Positions 1-7,775 of a stretch of 64,000 nt of DNA are shown here, one piece after another. The DNA is from Cohnella phaseoli. GTDB lineage: Bacteria > Bacillota > Bacilli > Paenibacillales > Paenibacillaceae. A program made the position numbers and the translations under genes. The notes under the pieces are model-generated. The model was not told where the DNA came from. It worked only from the letters and a program-made list of their open reading frames with translations, and did no database searches. The stretch's first letter is position 1. Each line of letters starts with the position of its first letter. Location: positions 62,001 to 126,000 of the forward strand of contig NZ_QRDZ01000025.1 of assembly GCF_003386235.1 (NCBI RefSeq), written 5' to 3'.

Positions 1-158
1 ACAAAGGGACTGCGGAAAATCCCGTCGGTGTAGTTGTACTTAATGAAAGCCAAGTACAGGCCCGGCATCGGCAAGTAGGCAAAAACGAGGAAGAATACGA
101 TGGCGGGACAACACATGAGCAGCAGCGTGCGATGAGTCCATAGCCGTTGTAACAGCAT
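1..158 (-). CDS. LplB-type sugar ABC transporter permease, N-terminal part (runs off the window)
   Basis: Only the first 52 or so codons are in the window. The reading begins MLLQRLWTHRTLLLMCCPAI and goes on through a hydrophobic stretch to YLPMPGLYLAFIKYN, which is the usual start of LplB-like permeases (first membrane helix, then a PM-G--IAF-Y motif). A GGAGGAGG ribosome-binding site lies 8 bases before the ATG. It follows the GH35 gene on the same strand with a gap of 23 bases, so the two are probably one operon, the permease importing the oligosaccharide the enzyme acts on. The rest of the transporter lies outside the window. Confidence 0.8.
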   Translation of the reverse strand, partial: MLLQRLWTHRTLLLMCCPAIVFFLVFAYLPMPGLYLAFIKYNYTDGIFRSPF

Positions 159-181
159 CGGCGGCACCTCCTCCGGAATGG

Positions 182-2992
182 TCAGGCCGGTATAAAATCG
201 AGCCGTTCAAGCAAGCCGGCCGCATGAGCATCGACCGCCTCGAGCAGAAGCGACAGCCTTTCCCCCGAACCGCCGTCGCCTAACCAAGGACCGGGAATCC
301 AGAACGAGCTCGCATCTCCCCCTCGCATGATCGGACGTTCCTCTCCGCCTTCGAGCCACAGACGCGAGACGAGGCGTTCGCCAACCAGGACGCTCAGCTT
401 TAGGCCGGTTCCGTGAACGATAACGCGCCAGCCTTCGATGCTCGGAGCGGCGGGAATCGGCGCGAATAGCCAGCGTACCTCTCCAGGCTCTAACTTGCAG
501 GGCCAGCGGACAGCTTCTCCCGAAGCTTCGGCGGATCGGAGGCGCGCTTCTGCCGCTAGCTCCGGCTCGCCTGCCGCGGCCAACCGCCACTTCCCGGCGG
601 CGTTGCCTTCATAGACGAGCACGTCTCCCGCCCCGGTTTCCGTCGTGCGCTCCAGGAAAACCGCCAGCAGCGCTTCCTCGCCCGGAACGACATACGGCGT
701 AATATCCAAATAGGGGTCGTACGGATCGGCCTTTCCCGCGTCGGCTCCGTTCACGAAAAGGCGAATAAGGCCCTGCAGTCCCTGGAAGTGAATCGTCCAA
801 GAATCCGCGTCCGACGCTGCCGGATACGAACGTCTGAAGCATTCGAGCGCCGGTCTCTCCGCTGACAGCCAGCCCCCGAATCCGGAGATCGGCCATGAGC
901 GGTCGTCCAGCTCCGCGCTTGCCCATTCGGCGAGCCGTTCCCGTTGCGCCCCTCTGACGTATCGCGTGCGCCAGTTGCCTCCCAGCCGATGAACCCTGAC
1001 GACGGACACGATGTCCTTTAACCCTTTCGAAGATGAGATATCGAGCCCGGGCTGGCGAACGTCGTGGAAGTTGGAATGCCCCCATATCTCCGCCCTGACG
1101 GTCAGCTTGCGAGTCGCCGCTTCCGGCCATTCCACGTAGCGGTCGGAGCCGCAGGGAACGTAAGTTCCACGATACGCGCCGTCGACGTAGAGCGACAGAA
1201 CGTCGCTCGCCCTGCGAAGCAACCAGCCCTTGCTTTCGCCCGAGGCTGCTTTTCCGAGCTCGGCTTCATACCAGGCATAGCCCCGGTAGATGCCATGCTT
1301 TTCAAGGAAGTTTAGATGCGGGACGGAACGGAATTCCGCTCCTCCGGGAGGCGCCGAAGGATCGACCCGGACCGCCGTCCACCGAAGGGGCGTGTCGACA
1401 GGCTGGTCGGCATATTGCTCGCGCTTCCTTGTGTCGATCTCTCCGTTCGCCTTGATCCGCTCGACCTCCAGAGCGGTGGCCCTGTCGACGATCGCCAGCG
1501 TCAAGCTAGCTCCGTCCGGAGCCTTGGCGCGAATCCATGCCGGTCTCCGCTCCCCGAACGCAAAACGTATCCGGCCTTCCTCCTCCACAAGCTCGACTTC
1601 CTCCGTCTCCCAGACAAGGGGTTCAACGCAATCGCGGAAAGCCAGTTCGCCCGATCCGTCCGCATGGAATGCGATCAGAAGCCCCATCTCGTCTTCCTGT
1701 CGCAGAAACAGCTCTGCTGTCGCATGCAGCAGCGTCCCCCATGCGGAGATCGGCACGTTCGCCGGCAGCGCGACCGACTGCCCAGCTGCCAGACGGATCG
1801 CCGTTTCCCTTCCGTCGGGAAGAAGCAACGGAACTTGCGAATATCGCGCCTCTTCCTCATCTCCGGTACTCTCGCCTGCATGATGAACAAATACGAGCTG
1901 CCCTCCGCGGCTCAGCCGGAGCGCCCGGGGATTCAGCACGGCTTTCGGCGCTCCTGCCCCCAAGCTGAACGGCGAGGCTCCGTTCAGCGGAACCGCCTCT
2001 GCGAGCGATTCGCCGTACGCATCGATCAGCCTTCCGAGCAACCGGCCTTCGTAAGCCTCCGGACGAATGCGGCCTTCGGGCGAGATCATTCCTCCAAAGT
2101 CGTAGTCGGAGGTCAGGAATGCAAGCGGATTTCCCCAATTATTTGTCGCGTTCGAGAAGCCGAAATCCGTTCCCGACACCTGCAGGTACGGGCCGAGCAT
2201 CTTGGCGCCGCAGCCCAGCAACCTGCGCAGCAGGAAATGGGAACGGTTCGTCTCGGTCACAAGCAGCGGATAGTTCCGCTCTGCGAGCCGCTCCCGGTAT
2301 CCGAGCGCCTTCTCTTCAAACTCTGGGTCCCGGTCGTTCGGATAAAAGTTGCATGTCGGGACGACGCCTTGCGCATCGCCCGTCGCCTCGAACAATCCGC
2401 CTTGACCGGCGCATGCGATGAGCGGCACGTCGATGCCGTGCCCAAGAGCCATATCCCGCAGCTCCATTATGTAGCCGGCAGGGTCTTGGCAGCCGTAGAA
2501 GTCCAGCTCGTTCTCCAACTGCACGCAGATGATCGGGCCCCCTTCGGACAGCTGGTGTCCGCGTATAACGGGCAAGATAAGATCGTACCAGCGAGAGACG
2601 TGCCGAAGATAGACGGGATCGTTATCCCTTAAGCAAATGCCTTCTTCGGCCAGCAGATAAGCAGGAAGACCGCCGCCGTCCCATTCCGAGCAAATGTACG
2701 GTCCCGGTCTTGCGACAGCAAGCAGACCGGCTTCGCGTACGGCGTCCAGAAAGGCGCCCGCATCACGGTTTCCGTCGAAGCGCCATACCCCTTCCGACTC
2801 CTCGTGATAGTTCCAGGGAAAGTAAACGTCGACGCATTCGTACCCGTGCGCCCGAAGCGCGGACAACCGTTCCGCCCACCGCTCTCGGGGGATTCGGAAG
2901 TAAAAGACGGAAGCGCAGAGGACGATTTTCGCCTGTCCGCGAATCCGGAGAGCCTCTTGAGACAATTGAACGGAAGCAACGCTTGGCAACAT
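182..2992 (-). CDS. Glycoside hydrolase family 35 beta-galactosidase
   Basis: A 936-residue protein without signal peptide, so probably cytoplasmic, that should remove terminal beta-galactose from imported oligosaccharides. The N-terminal TIM barrel shows the GH35 hallmarks RPGPYICSEWDGGGLP (residues 95-110), QLENE around 158-162 with the proposed acid/base Glu162, and VTETNR with the proposed nucleophile Glu247. The remaining 600 residues are beta-rich, with jelly-roll-like modules typical of the family. The ATG at 2992 has AAGGAGG seven bases upstream. Expression is likely controlled by the promoter, cre-like site and operator cluster at 3061-3210. Exact substrate (galactan side chain or other beta-galactoside) cannot be told from sequence. 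Confidence 0.9.
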   Translation of the reverse strand: MLPSVASVQLSQEALRIRGQAKIVLCASVFYFRIPRERWAERLSALRAHGYECVDVYFPWNYHEESEGVWRFDGNRDAGAFLDAVREAGLLAVARPGPYICSEWDGGGLPAYLLAEEGICLRDNDPVYLRHVSRWYDLILPVIRGHQLSEGGPIICVQLENELDFYGCQDPAGYIMELRDMALGHGIDVPLIACAGQGGLFEATGDAQGVVPTCNFYPNDRDPEFEEKALGYRERLAERNYPLLVTETNRSHFLLRRLLGCGAKMLGPYLQVSGTDFGFSNATNNWGNPLAFLTSDYDFGGMISPEGRIRPEAYEGRLLGRLIDAYGESLAEAVPLNGASPFSLGAGAPKAVLNPRALRLSRGGQLVFVHHAGESTGDEEEARYSQVPLLLPDGRETAIRLAAGQSVALPANVPISAWGTLLHATAELFLRQEDEMGLLIAFHADGSGELAFRDCVEPLVWETEEVELVEEEGRIRFAFGERRPAWIRAKAPDGASLTLAIVDRATALEVERIKANGEIDTRKREQYADQPVDTPLRWTAVRVDPSAPPGGAEFRSVPHLNFLEKHGIYRGYAWYEAELGKAASGESKGWLLRRASDVLSLYVDGAYRGTYVPCGSDRYVEWPEAATRKLTVRAEIWGHSNFHDVRQPGLDISSSKGLKDIVSVVRVHRLGGNWRTRYVRGAQRERLAEWASAELDDRSWPISGFGGWLSAERPALECFRRSYPAASDADSWTIHFQGLQGLIRLFVNGADAGKADPYDPYLDITPYVVPGEEALLAVFLERTTETGAGDVLVYEGNAAGKWRLAAAGEPELAAEARLRSAEASGEAVRWPCKLEPGEVRWLFAPIPAAPSIEGWRVIVHGTGLKLSVLVGERLVSRLWLEGGEERPIMRGGDASSFWIPGPWLGDGGSGERLSLLLEAVDAHAAGLLERLDFIPA

Positions 2993-3060
2993 TCGTTTTC
3001 CTCCTTTTTCCCGAACGCAGGAAACCCGTAAGTACTTGCCTTTATTAAAACCCTTCGTTT

Positions 3061-3090
3061 ATGAAACCCGTTTCATGAATCCGGTTACAT
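3061..3090. promoter_or_regulatory. Two adjacent LacI-type operator-like palindromes
   Basis: ATGAAACCCGTTTCAT at 3061-3076 is a palindrome with 7-base arms, and TGAATCCGGTTACA at 3076-3089 is a second, imperfect copy that abuts it. They share the half-site TGAAAC/TGTAAC with a third copy at 3144-3157. They lie in the leader of the GH35 transcript. The binding protein is not in the window; a LacI-family repressor is an inference from site length and symmetry. Confidence 0.6.
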
Positions 3091-3104
3091 TATGTCGAAA
3101 TAAC

Positions 3105-3131
3105 AAGGATGCTGTCTAAAGAAGCATCCTT
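3105..3131. other. Inverted repeat in the GH35 leader
   Basis: AAGGATGC and GCATCCTT form a perfect 8-base stem with an 11-base loop, between the two operator clusters. It has no T-run on either strand, so it is not a standard terminator. It may be an RNA hairpin in the leader or a further protein site. Confidence 0.5.
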
Positions 3132-3143
3132 AATCATCTCTAG

Positions 3144-3157
3144 TGAAACGGGTTACA
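3144..3157. promoter_or_regulatory. Third LacI-type operator-like site
   Basis: TGAAACGGGTTACA matches the two sites at 3061-3090 in its half-sites. It lies just downstream of the predicted transcription start of the GH35 gene, a position suited to a roadblock repressor. Confidence 0.55.
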
Positions 3158-3162
3158 TTTTA

Positions 3163-3177
3163 GAAAAGCGCTTTCAT
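3163..3177. promoter_or_regulatory. Catabolite-responsive element (cre)-like site
   Basis: Read on the minus strand this is ATGAAAGCGCTTTTC, close to the CcpA consensus TGAAARCGYTWWCA with central CG. It overlaps the predicted transcription start of the GH35 gene, where CcpA binding would repress. This fits glucose repression of a sugar-degrading gene. Confidence 0.65.
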
Positions 3178-3181
3178 CTAG

Positions 3182-3210
3182 AATATAATCTGCCATTTCT
3201 CTTCTGTCAA
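3182..3210 (-). promoter_or_regulatory. Sigma-A promoter for the GH35 gene
   Basis: On the minus strand TTGACA (3205-3210) is followed after exactly 17 bases by TATATT (3182-3187). This is near-consensus. Transcription would start about 3175, giving a leader of some 180 bases that contains the cre-like site and the operators. Confidence 0.75.
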
Positions 3211-3362
3211 CAATTTTTCTGGATTCGTTTTACATTTTTTTGGGGCTTGCCCCCGAATTAACGAACGGTTTGCAGTAGAACGAAACATGGCATCTGCACC
3301 CGCGATCAGGTAGGCGCATATCCTGCATTAACGTCATACGCCCAGAGCGAGGAGGAACGACA

Positions 3363-4301
3363 ATGGCGAAATTACGATCGACGGACGTCAAGCCGCTGCT
3401 GCGCAAAGCGCCCGCTGATCCGAAGGCCAAGCTGTCAGCGCCGAACTTTTCCAAGAGCACAGTGAACAAAACGAATAAAAAAGAGACCAACAAAGAGGAA
3501 ATTGTGCATCTGCATCAGAATGAGGATACGGAGCCTCGTACGACCCGGCCGATTCCATGGTGGGTATTCCCGCAAGAGCAGGAACGAAACTTGCTTGGCG
3601 GGCCGGGTCACGGCCCTGGGGGCGGGCCGGGCCACGGTCCTGGGGGCGGACCGGGTCACGGCCCCGGGGGCGGACCGGGTCACGGCCCTGGAGGCGGACC
3701 GGGTCACGGCCCCGGGGGCGGACCGGGTCACGGCCCTGGAGGCGGACCGGGTCACGGCCCTGGAGGCGGACCGGGTCACGGCCCTGGAGGCGGACCGGGT
3801 CACGGACCATTCCCGCCGCCACCGCCACCCTTTCCCGGGCCCGGACCTTTCCCGCCCCCTCCGCCGCCGTTTCCGGGACCCTTTCCACCGTTTCCCGGAC
3901 CTTTTCCACCGTTTCCGGGGCCTGGACCGATCCCGATTCCCATTCCAATCCCGATTCCGATTCCGGGTCCTCAGCCTCAACCCGTGCCTCCTGCGTTCGT
4001 GACGGTTCGGATTACGGGGGGAACCGCCTTCCCTAGGGTCGACTACACGAACTATGCGCCGTTCTACCCGGGGATCACGATTCGTCAAGCGCTCGCCTCG
4101 ACCGGACTTGTCGAATTCGGGCCTAACGGATTTATTCGCAATGTCGCGGGCATCCCGATCTCCGGTCCGGTTGAAGTCCGGCTTCGGTACAACGGCCGGG
4201 TCATACCGCAGACGCTGCTCGATTCTCCCGCCGAACCGGGGAGCATCGTCGGCTTGGAGCTCTATTATTCTTCGACAGGCGCGATCCCGGTTCCGCTCTG
4301 A
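3363..4301 (+). CDS. Low-complexity Gly/Pro/His repeat protein with C-terminal globular domain
   Basis: 312 residues in four parts. Residues 1-80 are polar and charged. Residues 80-150 consist of about nine copies of the octapeptide GGPGHGPG, encoded by a 24-bp DNA tandem repeat. Residues 150-205 are Pro/Phe-rich (PFPPPPPPFPG) and end in alternating IPIPIP. The last 95 residues look like a compact beta-rich domain that could resemble a ubiquitin-like or SLBB-type fold, but this is a guess. No signal peptide is visible. AGGAGG lies 7 bases before the ATG. A spore-coat or surface structural role is possible; the His residues spaced every eight residues could bind metal. I do not recognise a named family. 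Confidence 0.7.
   Translation: MAKLRSTDVKPLLRKAPADPKAKLSAPNFSKSTVNKTNKKETNKEEIVHLHQNEDTEPRTTRPIPWWVFPQEQERNLLGGPGHGPGGGPGHGPGGGPGHGPGGGPGHGPGGGPGHGPGGGPGHGPGGGPGHGPGGGPGHGPGGGPGHGPFPPPPPPFPGPGPFPPPPPPFPGPFPPFPGPFPPFPGPGPIPIPIPIPIPIPGPQPQPVPPAFVTVRITGGTAFPRVDYTNYAPFYPGITIRQALASTGLVEFGPNGFIRNVAGIPISGPVEVRLRYNGRVIPQTLLDSPAEPGSIVGLELYYSSTGAIPVPL
3597..3807 (+). repeat. 24-bp coding tandem repeat
   Basis: About nine near-identical 24-bp units encode GGPGHGPG within the gene at 3363-4301. Third-position differences (GGT/GGC, CCC/CCT) show some age, but the array is uniform enough to change copy number by slippage. Confidence 0.85.
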
Positions 4302-4308
4302 GCAGTTG

Positions 4309-4460
4309 CGCGCAGAAGTAAATGCGTTTCCGTTCGAAGCCGATACAGTCGGCTTGCAGCCGCGTCATGCCGCATTTATTCGCTGTAAGACGACTGAATC
4401 GGCCTGCAGTTCGAGCACGCCGCATTCTTCCGCCGTAGTTCGGAATATGCAGCCTTGCTG
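4309..4460. repeat. Imperfect 50-bp tandem repeat, intergenic
   Basis: The stretch beginning CGATACAGTCGGCTTGCAGC at 4341 is repeated in altered form at 4391 (CGACTGAATCGGCCTGCAGT), with matching CGCATT blocks at 4371 and 4421. Weaker matches flank it on both sides. The unit contains a CGGC-N5-GCCG palindrome in its first copy. It fills the sequence right after the repeat-protein gene. Confidence 0.5.
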
Positions 4461-4554
4461 TATCCCCGTTTCGGGGCTGGCCCCTAAGCCGACTAAGTCG
4501 CTCAGAAAGATAATCGATAAACAAGGCGAAAGTGTATATACTTCCCTCCATGCG

Positions 4555-4608
4555 ATACGCTCCTGAAAGTTGAATGGGTGAACCCGTGACAAGGTTTCAG
4601 GAGCGTAT
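4555..4608. repeat. Perfect 14-bp inverted repeat with 26-base loop
   Basis: ATACGCTCCTGAAA (4555-4568) and its exact complement (4595-4608) enclose a loop that itself holds GGGT-GA-ACCC. The right arm leads straight into the left end of the MITE-like element that follows. No T-run, so not a clear terminator. Confidence 0.7.
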
Positions 4609-4960
4609 GAGGCAGTCTCCAGGCTAATCATGTCCCACAACGCTTCCAGTCTTCTGGAAATTTAACCTTTACTACGAGTCTAACTATTTGCCCAAAAAAA
4701 GTTTACGTAGGGAAGTTTGTTTTGTTCGGAAAATCGTACAACTCAGCTCGAATCAGGCGAGAAACGCGGACTTTTGTCCGAAAAACCATACAAAGCTGCT
4801 CTACTCAGGCTCAAACGACGAACTTTTGTAGGGAAAAACGTATAAATCAATATCAGGGACTGTATGTCACTAAAGCGTCATCAACGATTATACCGGTACC
4901 ATCTAGCAATTATCTGGAAGTGTTATAGATCATGATCAGGTCCTGAGGTATATACACCTC
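4601..4960 (+). mobile_element. MITE-like element B, copy 1
   Basis: About 360 bp with imperfect terminal inverted repeats of some 45 bp. The left end (GGCTAATCATG...CACAACGCTTCCAG) corresponds to the complement of the right end at about 4912-4960. The centre holds two 52-bp tandem units at 4735-4786 and 4787-4838, each containing a TCGTACAA...TTTGTA hairpin, followed by a conserved TGTATGTCACT block. Copies of the same element lie at 9004-9304 (inverted) and 31293-31452 (truncated). No transposase is encoded. Confidence 0.65.
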
Positions 4961-5238
4961 TTTAATTAACGACCATTATGCAACTCCGCTTATAGGACAG
5001 CAGCCTCACAGTTCCTCTCTCCCCCTCTATCCTCCTATCAATCAGAAGATTTTTTTGGATCGGAGGTAAATTTTTGGATTAAATCGGGACAAGTATTAGA
5101 CAAATATCCGGCCCAAAGCCCCGTTCCAACCGTTTTGCTTACAAAATTAGCTTCTCTAGCCCCTTTATTTCGACTACACTTAGGGAAAAGGGTTGACCGA
5201 TGTTTAACATCATGACGTTGGAATAGGGTGAAGCTCGT

Positions 5239-5814
5239 ATGCAACGAAATTTGCTCCTTCTGCTCGGACCGGGTTTTCATACGCTGAACGCGGCGCTACA
5301 AGAAGAAATCTATCGTGAGTTTTACCATTTCCTATATAAGCCAATCATGTATATGATCAACGACCATCCCTCTGCCGAGGACATTATTCAAGAGGCGTTC
5401 ATGAAGACGCTGGCCAAATCACCGCCCGCTGAAAGCGAGGAGCACATCAAGGCATGGATTAAGGTTGTTGCCAAAAACTTGACGATAAATTACATACGCA
5501 AGCAAAAAAAATGGAAAAACGATATCAGTCTCGAACTCACGTGGGACGGAGGACCGTACATGCACGCGGCGGCCGCATCGGTCGAGCAGGAAGTCGAAGC
5601 GAAATCGCTGGAAGAACAAATTTCCCGGCATTTGATGGGAATGAAACCCGAGCAGCGCACGCTGATCGAACTGAAATGGAAGAAGGGTCTTTCTTACAAG
5701 GAAATTGCACTAGAGGTTCAAGATACGGAGATCGCAGTCAAAACTAAGCTGCACCGGGCTCGAAGCTACCTCAAACGCAAACTGTTCAAGGAATGGGGGA
5801 ACCGCGATGAATAA
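5239..5814 (+). CDS. ECF-type RNA polymerase sigma factor
   Basis: 191 residues with the two ECF regions. Sigma region 2 runs from about 20 to 95, with SAEDIIQEAFMKTL and the aromatic, basic region 2.4 segment around IKAWIKVVAKNLTINYIRKQ. Region 4 covers 125-185, with a helix-turn-helix at GLSYKEIALEVQ...VKTKLHRAR. The ATG at 5239 has AGGGTGA upstream. The next gene begins inside its last codons, so it forms an operon with its likely anti-sigma factor. Promoter and regulon are not evident. Confidence 0.9.
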   Translation: MQRNLLLLLGPGFHTLNAALQEEIYREFYHFLYKPIMYMINDHPSAEDIIQEAFMKTLAKSPPAESEEHIKAWIKVVAKNLTINYIRKQKKWKNDISLELTWDGGPYMHAAAASVEQEVEAKSLEEQISRHLMGMKPEQRTLIELKWKKGLSYKEIALEVQDTEIAVKTKLHRARSYLKRKLFKEWGNRDE

Positions 5815-6604
5815 TGCGCAAATGGATCGGCTGTTCGACGCCGCGTTTGAAGCCGCTCACGAGTCCGGCGAAGACAATCTGACCGTCGATCACCAAGCTT
5901 CCTGGCAGCAGGTGCAGCGCCGCTTAAACGCCAGACGCCGCAGAAGGAGCATGCGCTCCATCCTGTCCAAGCTGGCAATCGTCGCGGGTTCTCTGTCGCT
6001 TGGAGCGCTCCTATTCGGCAATGACCGCGCAGTCAAAGCGATCGAACCGATTTACGCGTCGATCAAAGAATATCCGTCGGGACTGATGAACTTGATTTTC
6101 GGCCGGTCCGACGAGACGGAGCCCTCCAAAGCGAAAACTTTGCCCCCTCCGGCGCATTTGGAAGGACTGTCTTTCGAAAGACTCAACGATTCGACTATCG
6201 TAGCAACCGTTACGGAAGCTCAAGCAAGCAGCCTGTTGTCTTTTCGCGCTCCGGCATTCGGTTATCTTCCGGCGGGATTTTCATTTGATCATGCATCCCT
6301 GTACTTCTCCGAAGATAAGGAAAAGTCCGATTATGCCATTTTCAGATTTCGCTCAAATCTAGACTCCAGCTTATCCGTCATTATGCAGAGGGTCGGTTCC
6401 GGTGCGGGCTTAGGAGCCAAAAATATTCAGGACAACGTAGCCGTTCAAAGCTTGCAGCTAGATGATGAACCAGCCATTCTCATAACGGGAGAAGGTGGAA
6501 CAAGTACGTTGGAGACAATTACCAATGGTATCCACTTCGCTATAAGCGGTACATTCACAGGTGAAGAACTTGCCCTAATTTACGAAGGGATGCGCAGCAA
6601 GTAG
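5807..6604 (+). CDS. Membrane-anchored anti-sigma-type protein with DUF4367-like domain
   Basis: 265 residues. An acidic N-terminal 60 residues (cytoplasmic, sigma-binding), one membrane helix at about 48-66 after RRRRRSMRS, and an outer domain of about 170 residues that resembles DUF4367 (FGYLPAGFSFDHASLYF). It overlaps the sigma gene by 8 bases, so the pair is translationally coupled. By analogy it would hold the sigma factor at the membrane until an envelope signal is sensed. It lacks an obvious zinc-finger (ZAS) motif. A terminator follows directly. Confidence 0.75.
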   Translation: MNNAQMDRLFDAAFEAAHESGEDNLTVDHQASWQQVQRRLNARRRRRSMRSILSKLAIVAGSLSLGALLFGNDRAVKAIEPIYASIKEYPSGLMNLIFGRSDETEPSKAKTLPPPAHLEGLSFERLNDSTIVATVTEAQASSLLSFRAPAFGYLPAGFSFDHASLYFSEDKEKSDYAIFRFRSNLDSSLSVIMQRVGSGAGLGAKNIQDNVAVQSLQLDDEPAILITGEGGTSTLETITNGIHFAISGTFTGEELALIYEGMRSK

Positions 6605-6606
6605 CA

Positions 6607-6655
6607 AAAAAAAGAACGGCGCCGTCTATCGCAGACACTGGCGCCGTTGTTCATT
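6607..6655. terminator. Terminator between convergent genes
   Basis: AACGGCGCC (6615-6623) pairs with GGCGCCGTT (6640-6648). The run of A at 6606-6613 becomes a T-run on the minus strand, so it works best for the leftward genes. On the plus strand it ends the sigma/anti-sigma operon less strongly. Confidence 0.8.
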
Positions 6656-6998
6656 TTGTAGTGAACCTCAGATGATACGGAATCTCCATTTTTTTATGGT
6701 TAATATTAGAGATTCTCCCTGTCAATATGACCTCAATCACATTCCCCGCCCCTAGCCGTTCCGACTCTTCTTTCAGATAGATGAACAACGTCCGCTTGTC
6801 CGATTCATAGCGATATAAAAATCGGCTGGATATCAAACGGCCGCCGTTGTTTCCATCCAGAATCAGAACATTTCTCATATTGAGCGTATTACGATTGATC
6901 TCTTGATGGAAGGAAATCGCGATCAATGTATCTTCGGGAACTCCTTCTGCGTTAGGTTGAGGATTCGTTGCCTTAATCCAATCTTCGATAAAACCCAT
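6651..6998 (-). CDS. Small protein with bacterial Ig-like (Big_5/SbsA-like) fold
   Basis: 115 residues, no signal peptide. The sequence NPQPNAEGVPEDTLIAISFH...INRNTLNMRNVLIL...RTLFIYLKEESERLGAGNVIEVIL follows the strand pattern of the Big_5 Ig-like domain found in S-layer and surface proteins. Its ATG overlaps the stop of the upstream secreted protein (TAATG), so both are made from one message. As it has no export signal it may be an internal partner, or the separated second half of a former longer surface protein. Confidence 0.55.
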   Translation of the reverse strand: MGFIEDWIKATNPQPNAEGVPEDTLIAISFHQEINRNTLNMRNVLILDGNNGGRLISSRFLYRYESDKRTLFIYLKEESERLGAGNVIEVILTGRISNINHKKMEIPYHLRFTTK

Positions 6999-7501
6999 TA
7001 TATTCCTAGGACAGAACTGGTAATCACTTCACCTTGTTCGTACTTGCCGTTATGAATGACCCAGTGAATTGTCCGAGCTCGATAGTAGTAGCCAGCGTCA
7101 ACGGTCTTGCTTAGCGTATTGTGGTAGTAGGCTTGCGAATTTCCTCCCATTGTGGATCCGGATCCCACTGTTCCCCATGAGCTTCCGTTCCACTTTTCAA
7201 CGTAAAAAATAATGCCGATCGAGTCGACCGTTGTTAATGCAGTAGTCGTAGCAGATACGGTTACTTTTCCAGTAGTTGGGGTTATCACACTAACTCCATT
7301 GTCCAAATACAAATGAGTAGAATCAAATACACTAAATGGTTCAATAGGAGGCGCAGACGTCAACGCAATCACTCCGGATGCTGCCGGGGATTGAGCCTCG
7401 GCGGCCCGGACGGCTTCTCCAGACGGCCCGAATGCGATGCCGGCAACCAGAATCGTCGCCAGTAAACCTTGTGCTGCTTTCTTAATTTTGCTTTGTCTCA
7501 T
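6998..7501 (-). CDS. Secreted DUF6147-family protein
   Basis: 167 residues from the ATG at 7501, which has AAGGG nine bases upstream; longer TTG/ATG starts lie too close to that site. Residues 1-33 are a signal peptide (KIKK, hydrophobic LLATILVAGIAFG, then VRAAEA). The C-terminal part YYYRARTIHWVIHNGKYEQG is typical of DUF6147 proteins, which have unknown function and are common in Bacillales. It is the first gene of a two-gene operon with the Ig-like protein. Confidence 0.7.
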   Translation of the reverse strand: MRQSKIKKAAQGLLATILVAGIAFGPSGEAVRAAEAQSPAASGVIALTSAPPIEPFSVFDSTHLYLDNGVSVITPTTGKVTVSATTTALTTVDSIGIIFYVEKWNGSSWGTVGSGSTMGGNSQAYYHNTLSKTVDAGYYYRARTIHWVIHNGKYEQGEVITSSVLGI

Positions 7502-7704
7502 CGTCATCAACCCTTCCCTTTTCGTTGTTGTTCACTATATACACAATCGAAAAAGGAAAAGGTTGCATCAGATTTCGACATTTTTTTATTTTTTTCTTAA
7601 GATTTGCAATCGCCCGATATTCGACGCGGTCCGATCTATGAATTTCTCTAGTGTCGATACATCCGCGAGGACGGCAAGGTTCAGTATCCGCTCTATTAAA
7701 AGCC

Positions 7705-7747
7705 AACAGGCCGCGACTCTCGCATGCATCGAGATTCGCGGCCTGTT
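7705..7747. terminator. Terminator after the NHL-propeller gene
   Basis: AACAGGCCGCGA (7705-7716) pairs perfectly with its complement at 7736-7747. On the minus strand it is followed by GGCTTTTAATAG. The 12-bp GC-rich stem is strong. Confidence 0.8.
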
Positions 7748-7775
7748 TCTTTAATAGAGAGACGCCGTAATGCGC

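Noticed and set aside
1316..2632. 438-codon open frame opposite the GH35 gene
   Set aside because: Antisense shadow; Arg/Pro/Gln-rich composition and no recognisable protein pattern.
3241..3253. GGGGC-TT-GCCCC hairpin as terminator
   Set aside because: No T-run follows on either strand and it lies between divergent genes.
3388..4088. Arg-rich ORFs antisense to, and in other frames of, the GGPGHGPG gene
   Set aside because: By-products of the GC-rich 24-bp repeat; the chosen frame has the good ribosome-binding site and a folded C-terminal domain.
4201..4640. ORFs of 91-170 codons downstream of the repeat protein
   Set aside because: They run through the imperfect 50-bp repeats and inverted repeat, without ribosome-binding sites or protein-like composition.
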